From assembly GCF_030813355.1 (NCBI RefSeq), contig NZ_JAUSUD010000002.1:1-64000 (forward strand): 64,000 nt of DNA, written 5' to 3'. Below the pieces are notes generated by a model. It ran no database searches and had not been told where the DNA came from. It was given only the letters and a program-made list of their open reading frames with translations. Numbering within the stretch: the first letter of the stretch is position 1; every line of letters begins with the position of its first letter. The DNA is from Metabacillus malikii (GTDB lineage Bacteria; Bacillota; Bacilli; Bacillales; Bacillaceae). Below are positions 43,266 through 51,345 of this stretch, one piece after another. Position numbers and translations under genes: made by a program.

Positions 43266-43685
43266 ATGAAGGTAGTTGACAAGCTAAAAAATTTTATCGT
43301 CGAACAGGATGTGTTACCTAAAGCGATACATATCAATCCAAAAGCATTGCAAGAAATCGAGAATGAAAAATTTGTCTATGTGTTACCCGACACAAAGGGA
43401 ACTCCTGTGAAAAGGTTTATGGGCATTGAATTGATTGCTTCAAGCGATGTGAAAGAATTTAAAACGATTGAACAAGAAGGAAAAGGTGAGCGATGGATTG
43501 TAAAGCAAGAAGTAAAAAAGATTAAAGAAAGATGTATGAAGCTGAAGCTAGACGGTGAGATTGTAAAGGATGTTAGTCTTTTATTATCTTACATTAGTTA
43601 TTTGGAAAGAGAATTAGAGGATAAAACAAACTATTTGAGTTATTTACGAACGAATGCAGTAGAACAACGACAAGATGGGCTATAA
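43266..43685 (+). CDS. Hypothetical soluble protein
   Basis: A 139-residue protein that I do not recognise. The N-terminal half (residues 1-95) is mixed alpha/beta with INPKALQEIENEKFVYVLPD and FMGIELIAS; the C-terminal third is helical with a leucine-rich segment (VSLLLSYISYLERELEDKTN) that could dimerise. AAGGAGG precedes the ATG. Divergent from the RNase J gene and upstream of the Crp/Fnr regulator with a terminator between, so it is likely its own unit. Confidence 0.7.
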   Translation: MKVVDKLKNFIVEQDVLPKAIHINPKALQEIENEKFVYVLPDTKGTPVKRFMGIELIASSDVKEFKTIEQEGKGERWIVKQEVKKIKERCMKLKLDGEIVKDVSLLLSYISYLERELEDKTNYLSYLRTNAVEQRQDGL

Positions 43686-43704
43686 TAATCATAGTTTAAC
43701 TTAA

Positions 43705-43752
43705 AAAGGGTCTGTTTTCTCGAGGGGAAAGTATGAGAAAACAGATCCTTTT
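43705..43752 (+). terminator. Terminator upstream of the Crp/Fnr gene
   Basis: GGTCTGTTTTCTC and GAGAAAACAGATCC pair over 13 bases, followed by a T-rich tract. Confidence 0.82.
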
Positions 43753-43865
43753 CTCGATAATTTGTTGAATTGATAATTGTTCTCAGAATCGTCAATTTTA
43801 CAAGTGCAAATTTCTTTATAATAAAGGTATTGAAACCCGTCAGTATAAACTCGAGGAGTGACAGA

Positions 43866-44543
43866 ATGGACAGGAAAATAGAAACATTACGGAATATCCC
43901 TATTTTTAGTGGACTTGATAACGATGAGCTCCATTACGTCCAAAATATTGCAATAAAACGAAGCTATAAGAAAAAAGCAATTGTGTTTCTGGAAGGTGAG
44001 GAACGTGAGGCTGTTTTCTTTATTCAATCTGGGATACTAAAGGCATATAAAATTGATGAAGATGGGAATGAACAGGTCATCTCGCTTTTGCATGATGGCG
44101 ATATGTTTCCACATGTCGGCTTCTTTGATGCATCACCATATCCGGCAACTGTTGAGGTAGTTCAAGATGTGGAGCTGCTCGTTGTGTTAATCAATGATTT
44201 TGAAGAACTCGTCATGCAGCAGCCACAGATTGCGATTAAAGTGATGAAAATCATGGGAAAGAAAATCTTAGATTTGCAGCAGCGTGTCCAAGATTTTATC
44301 TCTAAGGACGTGACACACAGACTTGTCGAAGTATTAATTAAACTTGCAAAAGAGCAAGGAATAAAAAATAAAGAAGGTATATCACTTCAAATTCCAATTA
44401 CTAATCAGGATTTTGCTAATATGGTCGGAACCTCACGTGAATCAATCAACAGAATATTAAATCAAATGAAGAAGAATAAGCTTATCTTAACAGATCGTAA
44501 TGGAATTTTTATATATGATTTGGAGAAATTGCAGAATTTCCAA
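43866..44543 (+). CDS. Crp/Fnr family transcriptional regulator of the nitrite module
   Basis: About 226 residues. An N-terminal cyclic-nucleotide-binding fold (about 15-130) is followed by a winged helix with GTSRESINRILNQMKKNKLI as recognition segment. Unlike Fnr there is no N-terminal cysteine cluster, so it does not hold an iron-sulfur cluster there; NnrR, DNR or ArcR-like sensing is possible. ATG 43866 is preferred to a longer frame because GAGGAGTGA lies just before it. The next gene, nirK, carries a perfect TGTGA-N6-TCACA site, and similar sites lie at 46.5 and 48.7 kb, so it is the likely controller of all three units. Confidence 0.9.
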
Positions 44544-44570
44544 TAATTAATTCAACAAATCGAATAAATA

Positions 44571-44586
44571 TGTGACTAACTTCACA
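44571..44586. promoter_or_regulatory. Crp/Fnr site before nirK
   Basis: TGTGACTAACTTCACA has perfect TGTGA/TCACA arms with a 6-base spacer. A TATACT box lies 21 bases downstream (44608-44613), which places the site centre at about -41.5, the classic class II activator position. Confidence 0.82.
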
Positions 44587-44648
44587 AAGATGAAATGTTC
44601 TTCCTTTTATACTTGAGTTGCGGACTAATAATAAGGGAGAACGAATAG

Positions 44649-45647
44649 ATGGAAATAAACTATAAAAAATTAATTATATCAAATGTTATTGGCTTAACAA
44701 TGCTGGCTGGCTGTGCAACAAATGAGCCACCTCCTACTAACATAAGCACAGAAGAGACAGTTTTTAAACCACATGAGGGTGTAAATCAAAGTCCGATACC
44801 ACTTGAAATAAATCGGTTGAATGAAAATGAAGTCCAGATTAATATGACTGCACAAATTACCGATATTGAAATTGACAAGGGTGTCTTTTATAAAGCATGG
44901 ACATTTAATGGTGAAGCACCTGGTCCAGTTATCGTTGTAAAGGAAGGGGATTTCATTCATTTTTCATTAAAAAATATGGACCCGGCAGTACCGCATAGTA
45001 TGGATTTTCACGCTGTTCATGCTGCACCTTCGGAAAAGTTCATAGATGTTATGCCTAATGAATCAGGAACTTTCACATATGAAGCAAGTAAGCCAGGGGT
45101 ATTTATGTATCATTGTGGAACTGAACCTGTCCTCCAGCATATTGCAAATGGAATGCATGGTGTGATGATTGTTACGCCAAAGGGTGGGTATGAAACAGAC
45201 AAAGAAATTGCGAGAGAATATGTTCTTATCCAAAATGAATGGTATGACTATAATAATCTTGAAAGCATGAAAAATGAAGAACCAACACATGTTGTGTTTT
45301 CAACAAAAGCATTAAAAACAGATGAATTAAACACAAATGGCAATGCATTTAGCTTAAAGGAAATGCCATTACAAGCTAAAGTCGGCGAGAAGGTTAGACT
45401 ATATTTGAACAATGTGGGACCAAATGAGACAAGCTCCCTTCATGTAGTTGGTACGATTTTTGACGATGTGTATATAGATGGAAATCCAGCTAATCATCTT
45501 GAAGGAATGCAAACAGTTCTGCTCCCGGCAAGTGGAGGAGCAGTAGTAGAATTTACTGTAAAAGAAGCAGGAACATATCCGATTGTCACACACCAGTTTA
45601 ACCATGCAGAAAAAGGTGCAATTGCACATCTAGAAGTAACGAATTAA
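44649..45647 (+). CDS. nirK: Copper-containing nitrite reductase (lipoprotein NirK)
   Basis: A 332-residue enzyme that reduces nitrite to nitric oxide. The lipobox LAGC (Cys22) anchors it on the outer face of the membrane. Type 1 copper ligands are His116, Cys156, His164 and Met169; type 2 copper ligands are His121, His155 and a histidine in THQFNHA near the C-terminus. The catalytic Asp119 (HSMDFH) and a histidine in SSLHVVG are also present. The two cupredoxin domains and the seven-residue spacing between Cys156 and His164 fit Gram-positive NirK. AGGGAG precedes the ATG. Activated by the adjacent Crp/Fnr protein on positional evidence. Confidence 0.94.
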   Translation: MEINYKKLIISNVIGLTMLAGCATNEPPPTNISTEETVFKPHEGVNQSPIPLEINRLNENEVQINMTAQITDIEIDKGVFYKAWTFNGEAPGPVIVVKEGDFIHFSLKNMDPAVPHSMDFHAVHAAPSEKFIDVMPNESGTFTYEASKPGVFMYHCGTEPVLQHIANGMHGVMIVTPKGGYETDKEIAREYVLIQNEWYDYNNLESMKNEEPTHVVFSTKALKTDELNTNGNAFSLKEMPLQAKVGEKVRLYLNNVGPNETSSLHVVGTIFDDVYIDGNPANHLEGMQTVLLPASGGAVVEFTVKEAGTYPIVTHQFNHAEKGAIAHLEVTN

Positions 45648-45657
45648 TGATTAGAAT

Positions 45658-45700
45658 AGATTGAACAATTGTTGAGTGATGACTTTTGTTCAATCTTTTT
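45658..45700 (+). terminator. Terminator of nirK
   Basis: AGATTGAACAA and TTGTTCAATCT form a perfect 11-bp stem followed by six T. Confidence 0.88.
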
Positions 45701-45739
45701 TTGTTCAATATTTATAGTTCATTGTATACCTCCGATAAT

Positions 45740-45830
45740 TTTTAGTCCGATGTCTCTCCAGTAGTGCAGCGAGAGAGGCTCACCATTCACCCTTATTGCT
45801 AAGTACTGTAGCAGCATTCTTCCAATACGT
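45740..45830 (-). repeat. Degenerate copy of the interspersed intergenic repeat
   Basis: Read on the reverse strand, GGGTGAATGGTGAGCC and TGCTACAGTACTTAGC resemble GGGTGGGTGGTGAGCC and CGCTACAGTGCTCGC of the 55.6-kb copy. Heavily mutated. Confidence 0.45.
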
Positions 45831-46107
45831 AACAAAGTAAATAACAACAATTTATATGTTTACAGCATTATATAAACCTTTTATAGAAGATAGGATTAGG
45901 AGCCGGTTTCCTTATATAAACACTAATTAATAATAATTGAAAGTATTCTAGTATCTGCTACAGTTGATGGACATTCATTTTATGAGAAAATATGGTCTTG
46001 CCGCATATGATCAGGCTAACTTATTCATAATCTTAAAGGGTAAGGGTGTATGGATGCATTTCTCTTGGGGATACTGGGATAGAGTTATTTGAAACAAACA
46101 GAGCCGC

Positions 46108-46160
46108 CTCAAAAAGTATTCTCTAAAAAGGATTAATAGAATGAGAGATTACTTTTTGAG
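46108..46160 (-). terminator. Terminator of the DUF2249 gene at 46.2 kb
   Basis: CTCAAAAAGTATTCTCT and AGAGATTACTTTTTGAG pair over 17 bases with one mismatch. Confidence 0.75.
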
Positions 46161-46207
46161 CCAGCTTTATAGGGAAATGGGAACGGGCTTTATTTACTTA
46201 TTTGTTA

Positions 46208-46438
46208 TTATTTTTTAATTATTGAAACACGCCAAACATCAGGGCCTTCTTCAAGATAGTGCCACTCAAATTGATCAACATACTCAATCATGAATTGATA
46301 GCGAAGTGGTAATGGGTCGTGGTCATTCACAATTTCCATTACTTCACCTTTTTGTAGAGATTCAAATGTACGAATAATGGTTGGATGTTTTTCCTTTGGT
46401 TCATATAAGCGTACATCAATAGTTGTTGTAATTATCAT
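46208..46438 (-). CDS. DUF2249 domain protein
   Basis: A 76-residue TusA-like small domain. Visible motifs are the IDVRLYEPKEKHPTIIRTFESL opening (partly shown), EIVNDHDPLPLRYQF and the final HYLEEGPDVWRVSIIK, all typical of DUF2249. Such proteins occur with nitrite and NO respiration genes and are proposed to move sulfur or bind metal, unproven. GGAGGAATAAAA precedes the ATG. A Crp/Fnr-like site lies 30 bp upstream, but too close to the start for activation from -41.5. Confidence 0.9.
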   Translation of the reverse strand: MIITTTIDVRLYEPKEKHPTIIRTFESLQKGEVMEIVNDHDPLPLRYQFMIEYVDQFEWHYLEEGPDVWRVSIIKK

Positions 46439-46466
46439 TTTTATTCCTCCTTATGAACGATTACTA

Positions 46467-46482
46467 TGAGACAAGTTTCACA
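46467..46482. promoter_or_regulatory. Crp/Fnr-like site before the DUF2249 gene
   Basis: TGAGACAAGTTTCACA has one perfect TCACA arm and one arm changed at one base. It lies only 29 bp before the start codon, so a bound regulator would more likely repress than activate. Confidence 0.5.
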
Positions 46483-46565
46483 AAATTAGCAAGGAGTTCC
46501 ATCACTTATCTCACAATTAATAGTTTCCGATGGTAACTGTATGTGTAATATTATTCGTTCTAGCA

Positions 46566-46862
46566 TCACCCCCATAAAAAAGCTTTTGCTGCTTTTGACA
46601 TCTTATCTGGTGTCCATTCGGGTTCCCAAACGATATTTACATGAACTTCACGAGTTTCTTCATGAAGAGAAACAGCATTGATTACTCCAGTTTTAATGCT
46701 GTCATGTAATGGACAGCCAGGAGTTGTTAACGTCATCGTAATGTCAACGATGCCAGTTTCGATTATATTTACGTTATACACGAGACCAAGGTCTACAATA
46801 TTTACGCCTAGCTCAGGGTCATCAACTGTTTTAAGAAGTTCAAAAACATCTTGTTTTTCCAT
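46566..46862 (-). CDS. DUF59/MIP18-family metal-sulfur cluster assembly factor
   Basis: About 98 residues. The family signature appears as VDDPELGVNIVDLGLVYNV, followed by MTLTTPGCPLHDSI with the conserved cysteine and VNIVWEPEWTPDKMS. PaaD- and SufT-type members help load iron-sulfur or other metal cofactors. ATG 46862 is preferred over ATG 46877 because GGAG lies nine bases before it. It is the last gene of the DUF2249-membrane protein operon, 20 bp after the membrane protein. Probably supports a metalloenzyme of nitrite/NO respiration. Confidence 0.9.
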   Translation of the reverse strand: MEKQDVFELLKTVDDPELGVNIVDLGLVYNVNIIETGIVDITMTLTTPGCPLHDSIKTGVINAVSLHEETREVHVNIVWEPEWTPDKMSKAAKAFLWG

Positions 46863-46882
46863 AATAAGAAGCTCCATTCATA

Positions 46883-48130
46883 TTATTTAGATAAAACTTT
46901 TATCATTTCAAAGAAATAAGCAATGCTTGTTAAAACGAGAATTATTTGTGAGATACGAAACATCATCGGCATATTGAGTACCATTGCTATAATATTGGCT
47001 AACATACAAAGGAAAATCATGATGAAAATACATTTGCCATTTTTTTCGTTTGTCATTTCTTTTAGAGAAAGAACTTTAGCCTTGCCGATTTTTTCACTAT
47101 AACGATAAGTCCACCATAGAAACGGGAGGATTTTGAAAAGATAGCCTAATATACTTAGGGAGATCCATCCCGTTAACACAACATAAACGACTGCTGTGAT
47201 GTGAACCGTTTGATTTATACTAACGCTGGTGAGTATAACAGTGATAATTGAGACTATACTTATTGGCCAAGCACAAAGAGCAACTTTAACACCTAGATCA
47301 AGGTTTTTCTTTAAGCGTTTGCTTAGAATAATTCGGATTTGCAGCATGAAACAAAGTAAACCAGCTAAAATAAGTGAATAGCCTAACCAAGCAAAAGTGT
47401 CGTATCTAGTAACTTGTTGTCCAACAATTAATAAAATACCAAGATTTATAAAATGAATCGTATATTGTGGTAACTTACTCTCATAACCATGTGACAATGT
47501 AAACATTGGGATTAATTTATAAGAAAAGCCAATGATAATAAGTGTAAACCAGCCAACTGTACCAAAGATAATGTGTATATAAAGGAACCGGTCATGCCAT
47601 TCATCTAAATGTGGGATAAGGAAATCTAATGCTAACCAAATGCCGAATAGAATAGTTAGGAAGAAGTAAATTAATGATAGTTTAATAGCGAACCCAATTT
47701 CAGTTTTCTTTGCACCTCGTATACTTATCCACATATTTATTTCGAATAATATGATAGCGATTAATGTAATAAGAGAAAAAATAACAAGTCTGCTAGGGGA
47801 AAAGTCGATAAAACCCCAACTGATACCTAACACTCCAACTACGTAGAGGACATATTGGCTATAGCCTAAGCGTATACTAAAAATATTCACTTGCATGGCG
47901 ACAGGCACTAATTGATACATCGCTCCCATTGTAATCATGACAGCAAAACCGAGTATTAGAATATGGACTGCAGCCCAAATAGTTGGTATACGTGCTACAT
48001 CAATAGTTAATGAATTTGTTCCATTAAGTAATAAAGATTGTGCAACAATGAACAAAATAAGACCTGAAAAAATAAATAAAAGAGGTAGTCGAATATCTTT
48101 ACTATTAAATGTATTTTGCGCAGGGATCAT
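46883..48130 (-). CDS. Multi-spanning membrane protein, NnrS/heme-copper-oxidase subunit I-like
   Basis: A 415-residue protein with about twelve spans. Histidines stand in helix positions typical of a heme-binding core: WAAVHILILGFAVMITMG, YIHIIFGTVGWFTLIIIG and FTLSHGYESKL. Sequence and length recall NnrS and cbb3-type subunit I relatives found next to NO reductase genes. Whether it binds heme is inference. ATG 48130 follows AAAGGAG; a longer frame starting at 48148 does not fit. It is encoded between two DUF2249 genes and the DUF59 gene. No nitric oxide reductase is in the window, so this may handle NO. Confidence 0.8.
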   Translation of the reverse strand: MIPAQNTFNSKDIRLPLLFIFSGLILFIVAQSLLLNGTNSLTIDVARIPTIWAAVHILILGFAVMITMGAMYQLVPVAMQVNIFSIRLGYSQYVLYVVGVLGISWGFIDFSPSRLVIFSLITLIAIILFEINMWISIRGAKKTEIGFAIKLSLIYFFLTILFGIWLALDFLIPHLDEWHDRFLYIHIIFGTVGWFTLIIIGFSYKLIPMFTLSHGYESKLPQYTIHFINLGILLIVGQQVTRYDTFAWLGYSLILAGLLCFMLQIRIILSKRLKKNLDLGVKVALCAWPISIVSIITVILTSVSINQTVHITAVVYVVLTGWISLSILGYLFKILPFLWWTYRYSEKIGKAKVLSLKEMTNEKNGKCIFIMIFLCMLANIIAMVLNMPMMFRISQIILVLTSIAYFFEMIKVLSK

Positions 48131-48150
48131 ATTGGAAACTCCTTTCACGA

Positions 48151-48378
48151 TTAGAGTTTAGCCTTTGTAATCATGATTTGATAACCTCCGTCTGGGTGTG
48201 GGGTTGTTTCATGTGTAAAGCCTAATTCCTCTAATTCTGGATAAAGAAACATCGGTGGTCTGTCGTTTATTATGATGAGGTATTCATCACTTGCGAGTGC
48301 TTCAAGCTTTTTTAAGGTTCGGATCATAGGCTGCGGTGGTTCTAGGCCACGATTATCTACTATATAAGGATTGGTCAT
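48151..48378 (-). CDS. DUF2249 domain protein
   Basis: A 75-residue DUF2249 protein with DNRGLEPPQPMIRTLKKLEAL, LIIINDRPPMFLYPELEELG and a glycine-rich HPDGGYQIMITKA end. AAAGGAAG precedes ATG 48378; the longer frame upstream overlaps the preceding gene. It lies one base after the previous DUF2249 gene and 20 bp before the membrane protein gene, so all are one operon. Confidence 0.88.
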   Translation of the reverse strand: MTNPYIVDNRGLEPPQPMIRTLKKLEALASDEYLIIINDRPPMFLYPELEELGFTHETTPHPDGGYQIMITKAKL

Positions 48379-48379
48379 C

Positions 48380-48622
48380 TTATTCTTCCTTTCTAAATAA
48401 TACGGTCCAATGTTTCTTTTCAAGCTGATTTATTTCAATGGTAAAGCCTTTTTTCTTCATAATTGTTAGTAAAGGTGTCGGCTTAAAGGGTGCATGTAAC
48501 AGAAAGGTTTCTGATTTTTTTAACAGTTTAACAGTCGTCATGATTTTTTCAAAAGGGTCACCTTTTTCTTTTAAAATAGGTCTTACGTCCAACTCGATTA
48601 CGTTTTTTTTATTAGTAGTCAT
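48380..48622 (-). CDS. DUF2249 domain protein, first gene of the operon
   Basis: An 80-residue DUF2249 protein (IELDVRPILKEKGDPFEKIM, FLLHAPFKPTPLLTIMKKKG, WTVLFRKEE). It opens the four-gene operon. AAAGGAATGACGGGTG precedes the ATG. The 5-prime region has a perfect Crp/Fnr palindrome at 48688 with a TACACT box 21 bases further on, the same geometry as nirK. Confidence 0.88.
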   Translation of the reverse strand: MTTNKKNVIELDVRPILKEKGDPFEKIMTTVKLLKKSETFLLHAPFKPTPLLTIMKKKGFTIEINQLEKKHWTVLFRKEE

Positions 48623-48687
48623 CACCCGTCATTCCTTTCTAGTAAACTATGCATGTATGTAGTGTACTAAGTTCTAAAGCATAATTT

Positions 48688-48703
48688 TGTGATGTGCATC
48701 ACA
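48688..48703. promoter_or_regulatory. Crp/Fnr site before the DUF2249 operon
   Basis: TGTGATGTGCATCACA is a perfect palindrome. On the reverse strand 21 bases separate it from TACACT (48666-48661), the same distance as at nirK, so the site centre is at about -41.5. Confidence 0.83.
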
Positions 48704-48722
48704 ATGATTGAAATGAATAAAA

Positions 48723-48798
48723 AGGGTGTCTTTAAACGTTTTGACTCCCTACAGAAAAAACTTTATCAGGAGTTTGTCCTTTTGTTTAAAGACACCCT
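48723..48798 (-). terminator. Terminator of the alcohol dehydrogenase gene
   Basis: AGGGTGTCTTTAAAC and GTTTAAAGACACCCT form a perfect 15-bp stem. On the reverse strand it ends in TTTTT. The long loop holds further pairing (ACTCC/GGAGT). Confidence 0.8.
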
Positions 48799-48806
48799 AT
48801 TAAGTA

Positions 48807-49949
48807 TTATTGATGAGGCTTGAGGATTACTTTTATACAATTATCCGTTTTTGTGTCAAACACTTCATAACCGTGTTTCGCTTGGGAAAGTGGAATTTGG
48901 TGTGTGACGATATCGCTAAAGTCCAGCTTTTTATCTGTTACCAATTGATATAGTTTTGGTATTAATGGGATTACATGTGCTTGGCCCATTTTCATTTGCA
49001 CGTTCCGTTGAAAAATATCCCCTAATGGGAAAGCGTTATATCTCATGCCGTATACACCGGTAAGTTGAATTGTTCCACATTTTTTCACAGCCTGGCTTGC
49101 CGTAACAATTGCACCCATTGCACCGCCATGAAGTTTTAAGCCTGTTGCAAGAAACTCCATTGGTGACATTTTTCCATCCATTCCAACACAATCGATGACA
49201 ACATCTGCTCCACCGTTTGTGATTTCTTTCAAGTATTCACCTGTGTTTTTCTCAGTCTCAAAATTTACAATTTCAACGTTATTCGTCCGTTTTGCATGTT
49301 GTAATCGATAATCGATATAGTCAACTGCAATTACTCGTTCAGCTCCAAATAACCAGGAAATTTTTTGTGCTAATAAACCAACTGGGCCACATCCTAGGAT
49401 AATAACGGTATCACCCTTTTTAACTCCGGCATTCTCCACAGACCAATAGGCAGTTGAAGCTGCATCAGATAAGAGAACTAAGTTTTCATCACTAACTTCA
49501 CTGTTCTCGGGGATTTTAAACGGAGTGAAGTTTCCATAAGGTACACGTAAATACTCAGCTTGCCCTCCTGCGTAACCACCAGCATTTTCGGAATATCCAA
49601 AGTAGGAACCCATTTCAGCATTTTTATTTGAATTATCACATTGGCTTGTTAAGTCATGATTACAATACCAGCAGTGTCCACAGCTAATATTAAAAGGAAT
49701 GATTACACGGTCCCCTTTTTTAACTTTTGTTACATCAGGACCAGTCTCTTCGACAATTCCGATTGGTTCATGTCCGATAATATAGTTTTCGGGTGTGTTC
49801 GGTATCATTCCGTGAATTAAATGCAGGTCAGAACCACATATTGCGGAGCTAGTGACTTTAATGACTATATCATCAGCTTTTTGAATCCTCGGGTCTTCAA
49901 CCTCTTTAACAGCAACATCCTTTATGCCTTGATATGTAACTGCCTTCAT
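48807..49949 (-). CDS. adhB: Zinc-dependent alcohol/formaldehyde dehydrogenase (AdhB-like)
   Basis: A 380-residue medium-chain dehydrogenase. Catalytic zinc ligands are Cys38 (AICGSDLHLIHG) and the histidine in IIGHEP; the structural zinc lobe CGHCWYCNHDLTSQC is complete with four cysteines. The NAD loop is ILGCGPVGLL. The insert GMDGKMSPMEFLATGLKLHGG marks the formaldehyde-dehydrogenase-like branch known from Bacillus AdhB. CGAATAGG precedes the ATG. Substrate range is unknown; formaldehyde or longer alcohols are possible. Confidence 0.88.
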   Translation of the reverse strand: MKAVTYQGIKDVAVKEVEDPRIQKADDIVIKVTSSAICGSDLHLIHGMIPNTPENYIIGHEPIGIVEETGPDVTKVKKGDRVIIPFNISCGHCWYCNHDLTSQCDNSNKNAEMGSYFGYSENAGGYAGGQAEYLRVPYGNFTPFKIPENSEVSDENLVLLSDAASTAYWSVENAGVKKGDTVIILGCGPVGLLAQKISWLFGAERVIAVDYIDYRLQHAKRTNNVEIVNFETEKNTGEYLKEITNGGADVVIDCVGMDGKMSPMEFLATGLKLHGGAMGAIVTASQAVKKCGTIQLTGVYGMRYNAFPLGDIFQRNVQMKMGQAHVIPLIPKLYQLVTDKKLDFSDIVTHQIPLSQAKHGYEVFDTKTDNCIKVILKPHQ

Positions 49950-49973
49950 CCTATTCGCCTCCTAAAAATTCCT

Positions 49974-50336
49974 CTATTTATTCGGGGTTGCAAATGTTCC
50001 TTGTCTATCTGTATCAGTTGGGAAGAGCTCCATACTTGCTATTGTTAAGGCCATATCTGCAGACTTAATATCTAATTCAATTTGCTTTTCAAGATCGTTT
50101 GGATAGAGCCACCCTTTTTCAATCATTAATTCTGAAATTTCCTGATGCAAATCAATAGCTTTTTCCATTTGCCGATACAAAGCTTGTCTCAATTCAGAAC
50201 TTGCTGTTTCAGTTAGGGCAACAGCGTAGTAGCGGATTCCAGTCTTGACTGACAATAAGAAATCTAACGCAAAAGCCGAATCAGCCATTTTCGGCATACC
50301 TTCTGCATATTTTGGGTCTAAATAGTCCTCATTCAT
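49974..50336 (-). CDS. Spore coat protein, CotF family
   Basis: A 120-residue CotF-domain protein with the block DFLLSVKTGIRYYAVALTET, LYRQMEKAIDLHQEISELMIEKGWLYP and a C-terminal IKSADMALT. CotF proteins are found in the spore coat. GAGGTGATC precedes ATG 50336. It follows a 69-residue partner gene by 12 bp. A divergent copy of the same two-gene layout lies just to the right. Confidence 0.9.
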   Translation of the reverse strand: MNEDYLDPKYAEGMPKMADSAFALDFLLSVKTGIRYYAVALTETASSELRQALYRQMEKAIDLHQEISELMIEKGWLYPNDLEKQIELDIKSADMALTIASMELFPTDTDRQGTFATPNK

Positions 50337-50348
50337 CAATGATCACCT

Positions 50349-50558
50349 CTAATAATTTGTTCGTGCCTTTTCGTATAGACCTTTTAATTCTTGGATAGCT
50401 GCAACTGATTGTTCAACATCCTTTTGCATAAGCTTTTTCAAGTCATTATCAAAACAAATGCCAATCATTAATTTAGAACGTATTAAACAAATTGTCTTAA
50501 AATTTAACATCTCATGGGTATCCATCGTTTCATGATAGGCAAGTGCATCTTCACTCAT
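50349..50558 (-). CDS. Small CotF-partner protein (spore coat-like)
   Basis: A 69-residue protein resembling the N-terminal part of some CotF proteins (THEMLNFKTICLIRSKLM and DNDLKKLMQKDVEQSVAAIQELKGLYEKA). It probably works with the following CotF protein in the spore coat. GGAGTGACA precedes the ATG. A second such protein (50709) lies across the divergent promoter. Confidence 0.8.
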   Translation of the reverse strand: MSEDALAYHETMDTHEMLNFKTICLIRSKLMIGICFDNDLKKLMQKDVEQSVAAIQELKGLYEKARTNY

Positions 50559-50708
50559 AAATTGTCACTCCTTTTTTACTTGTTAAGATGCCCGATAAAT
50601 GCAAAAAAGTATAATAATTCACACTCCAATATTATCCAATTCTTTTATCGAATAAGATGATATTGTTTTGTTATTCTATTACTAAGAATCATTGGAGGAG
50701 CAGATAAT

Positions 50709-50909
50709 ATGACACAACCATTCGGTTTACATGAAACACTTGAGGTACATGAACTTCTAACCTTTAAAAACCTTGGTTTGACGAAGTCCTTTACGATGAG
50801 AGGCTTTGTACAAGACGTTGAATTAAAGGATTTGCTTACTGCAGACGTTGAACGCGGCAGAAATTTCATTAACCAATTACAGGAGTTGGTAGGTGATCTA
50901 GATGAATGA
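50709..50909 (+). CDS. Small CotF-partner protein (spore coat-like)
   Basis: A 66-residue protein with VHELLTFKNLGLTKSF, TADVERGRNFINQLQEL and an overall match to the protein of the reverse-strand pair. GGAGGAG precedes the ATG. Its last bases overlap the start of the CotF gene by 8 bp, which implies coupled translation. Confidence 0.8.
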   Translation: MTQPFGLHETLEVHELLTFKNLGLTKSFTMRGFVQDVELKDLLTADVERGRNFINQLQELVGDLDE

Positions 50910-51198
50910 TTTCATAAAAAAAATCGTTGGAATGGGTGGAATGACGGACCAAGTGATTGCAACTGATTTTCTAATTTCCACAAAAGCTGAAATTAGAAAT
51001 ATAGCATTTGCACTTACAGAAGCATCATCACCGAAAATAAAGGATACTTTAAGAGAACAGCTCAAAAACGCGGTTGATACGCATGAAAAGTTAACAAGCT
51101 ATATGATTAACAAAGGAATTTATCATCCGAGTGATATAAAAGAGCAACTAAAAACAGATTTAACAATTACACGGACAGCATTAACTTTAACAGATTAA
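50902..51198 (+). CDS. Spore coat protein, CotF family
   Basis: A 98-residue CotF-type protein: ATDFLISTKAEIRNIAFALTE, LREQLKNAVDTHEKLTSYMI and GIYHPSDIKEQL. It lacks the long acidic tail of the reverse-strand CotF. AGGTGATC lies seven bases before the ATG inside the previous gene. With its partner it mirrors the other pair in order and size. Confidence 0.88.
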   Translation: MNDFIKKIVGMGGMTDQVIATDFLISTKAEIRNIAFALTEASSPKIKDTLREQLKNAVDTHEKLTSYMINKGIYHPSDIKEQLKTDLTITRTALTLTD

Positions 51199-51211
51199 TT
51201 TATCGGCTAAC

Positions 51212-51280
51212 AAAAAGTGTCTAGCCCTTCTAACAAACACAAGTATATTGTGTTTTGGAAGAGGTAGACACTTTTATTTT
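51212..51280 (+). terminator. Terminator of the forward CotF pair
   Basis: AAAAGTGTCTA and TAGACACTTTT form a perfect 11-bp outer stem with a second inner hairpin (ACACAA/TTGTGT), then T-rich sequence. Confidence 0.8.
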
Positions 51281-51290
51281 GTTATATGGC

Positions 51291-51345
51291 ACTTTTCTTT
51301 AAGATTGTGGCTGCACTAACCTTTTTAAGGTTTGTTGGAGCTGTT
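51291..51345 (-). repeat. Fragment of the interspersed intergenic repeat
   Basis: AAGATTGTGGCT, CACTAACCTTTTTAAGG and TTTGTTGGAGC match the reverse complement of the right end of the copy at 55641. Only the right end remains. Confidence 0.65.

Larger units (their letters stand above)
45648..46207. other. Intergenic stretch with degenerate repeat and hairpins
   Basis: It contains the nirK terminator, a degenerate copy of the interspersed repeat (45740-45830) and a long hairpin at 46108-46160. A 41-codon frame near 45970 lacks a ribosome binding site and was not called. Confidence 0.5.

Noticed and set aside
45970..46092. Small frame of 41 codons
   Set aside because: No ribosome binding site and no family resemblance.
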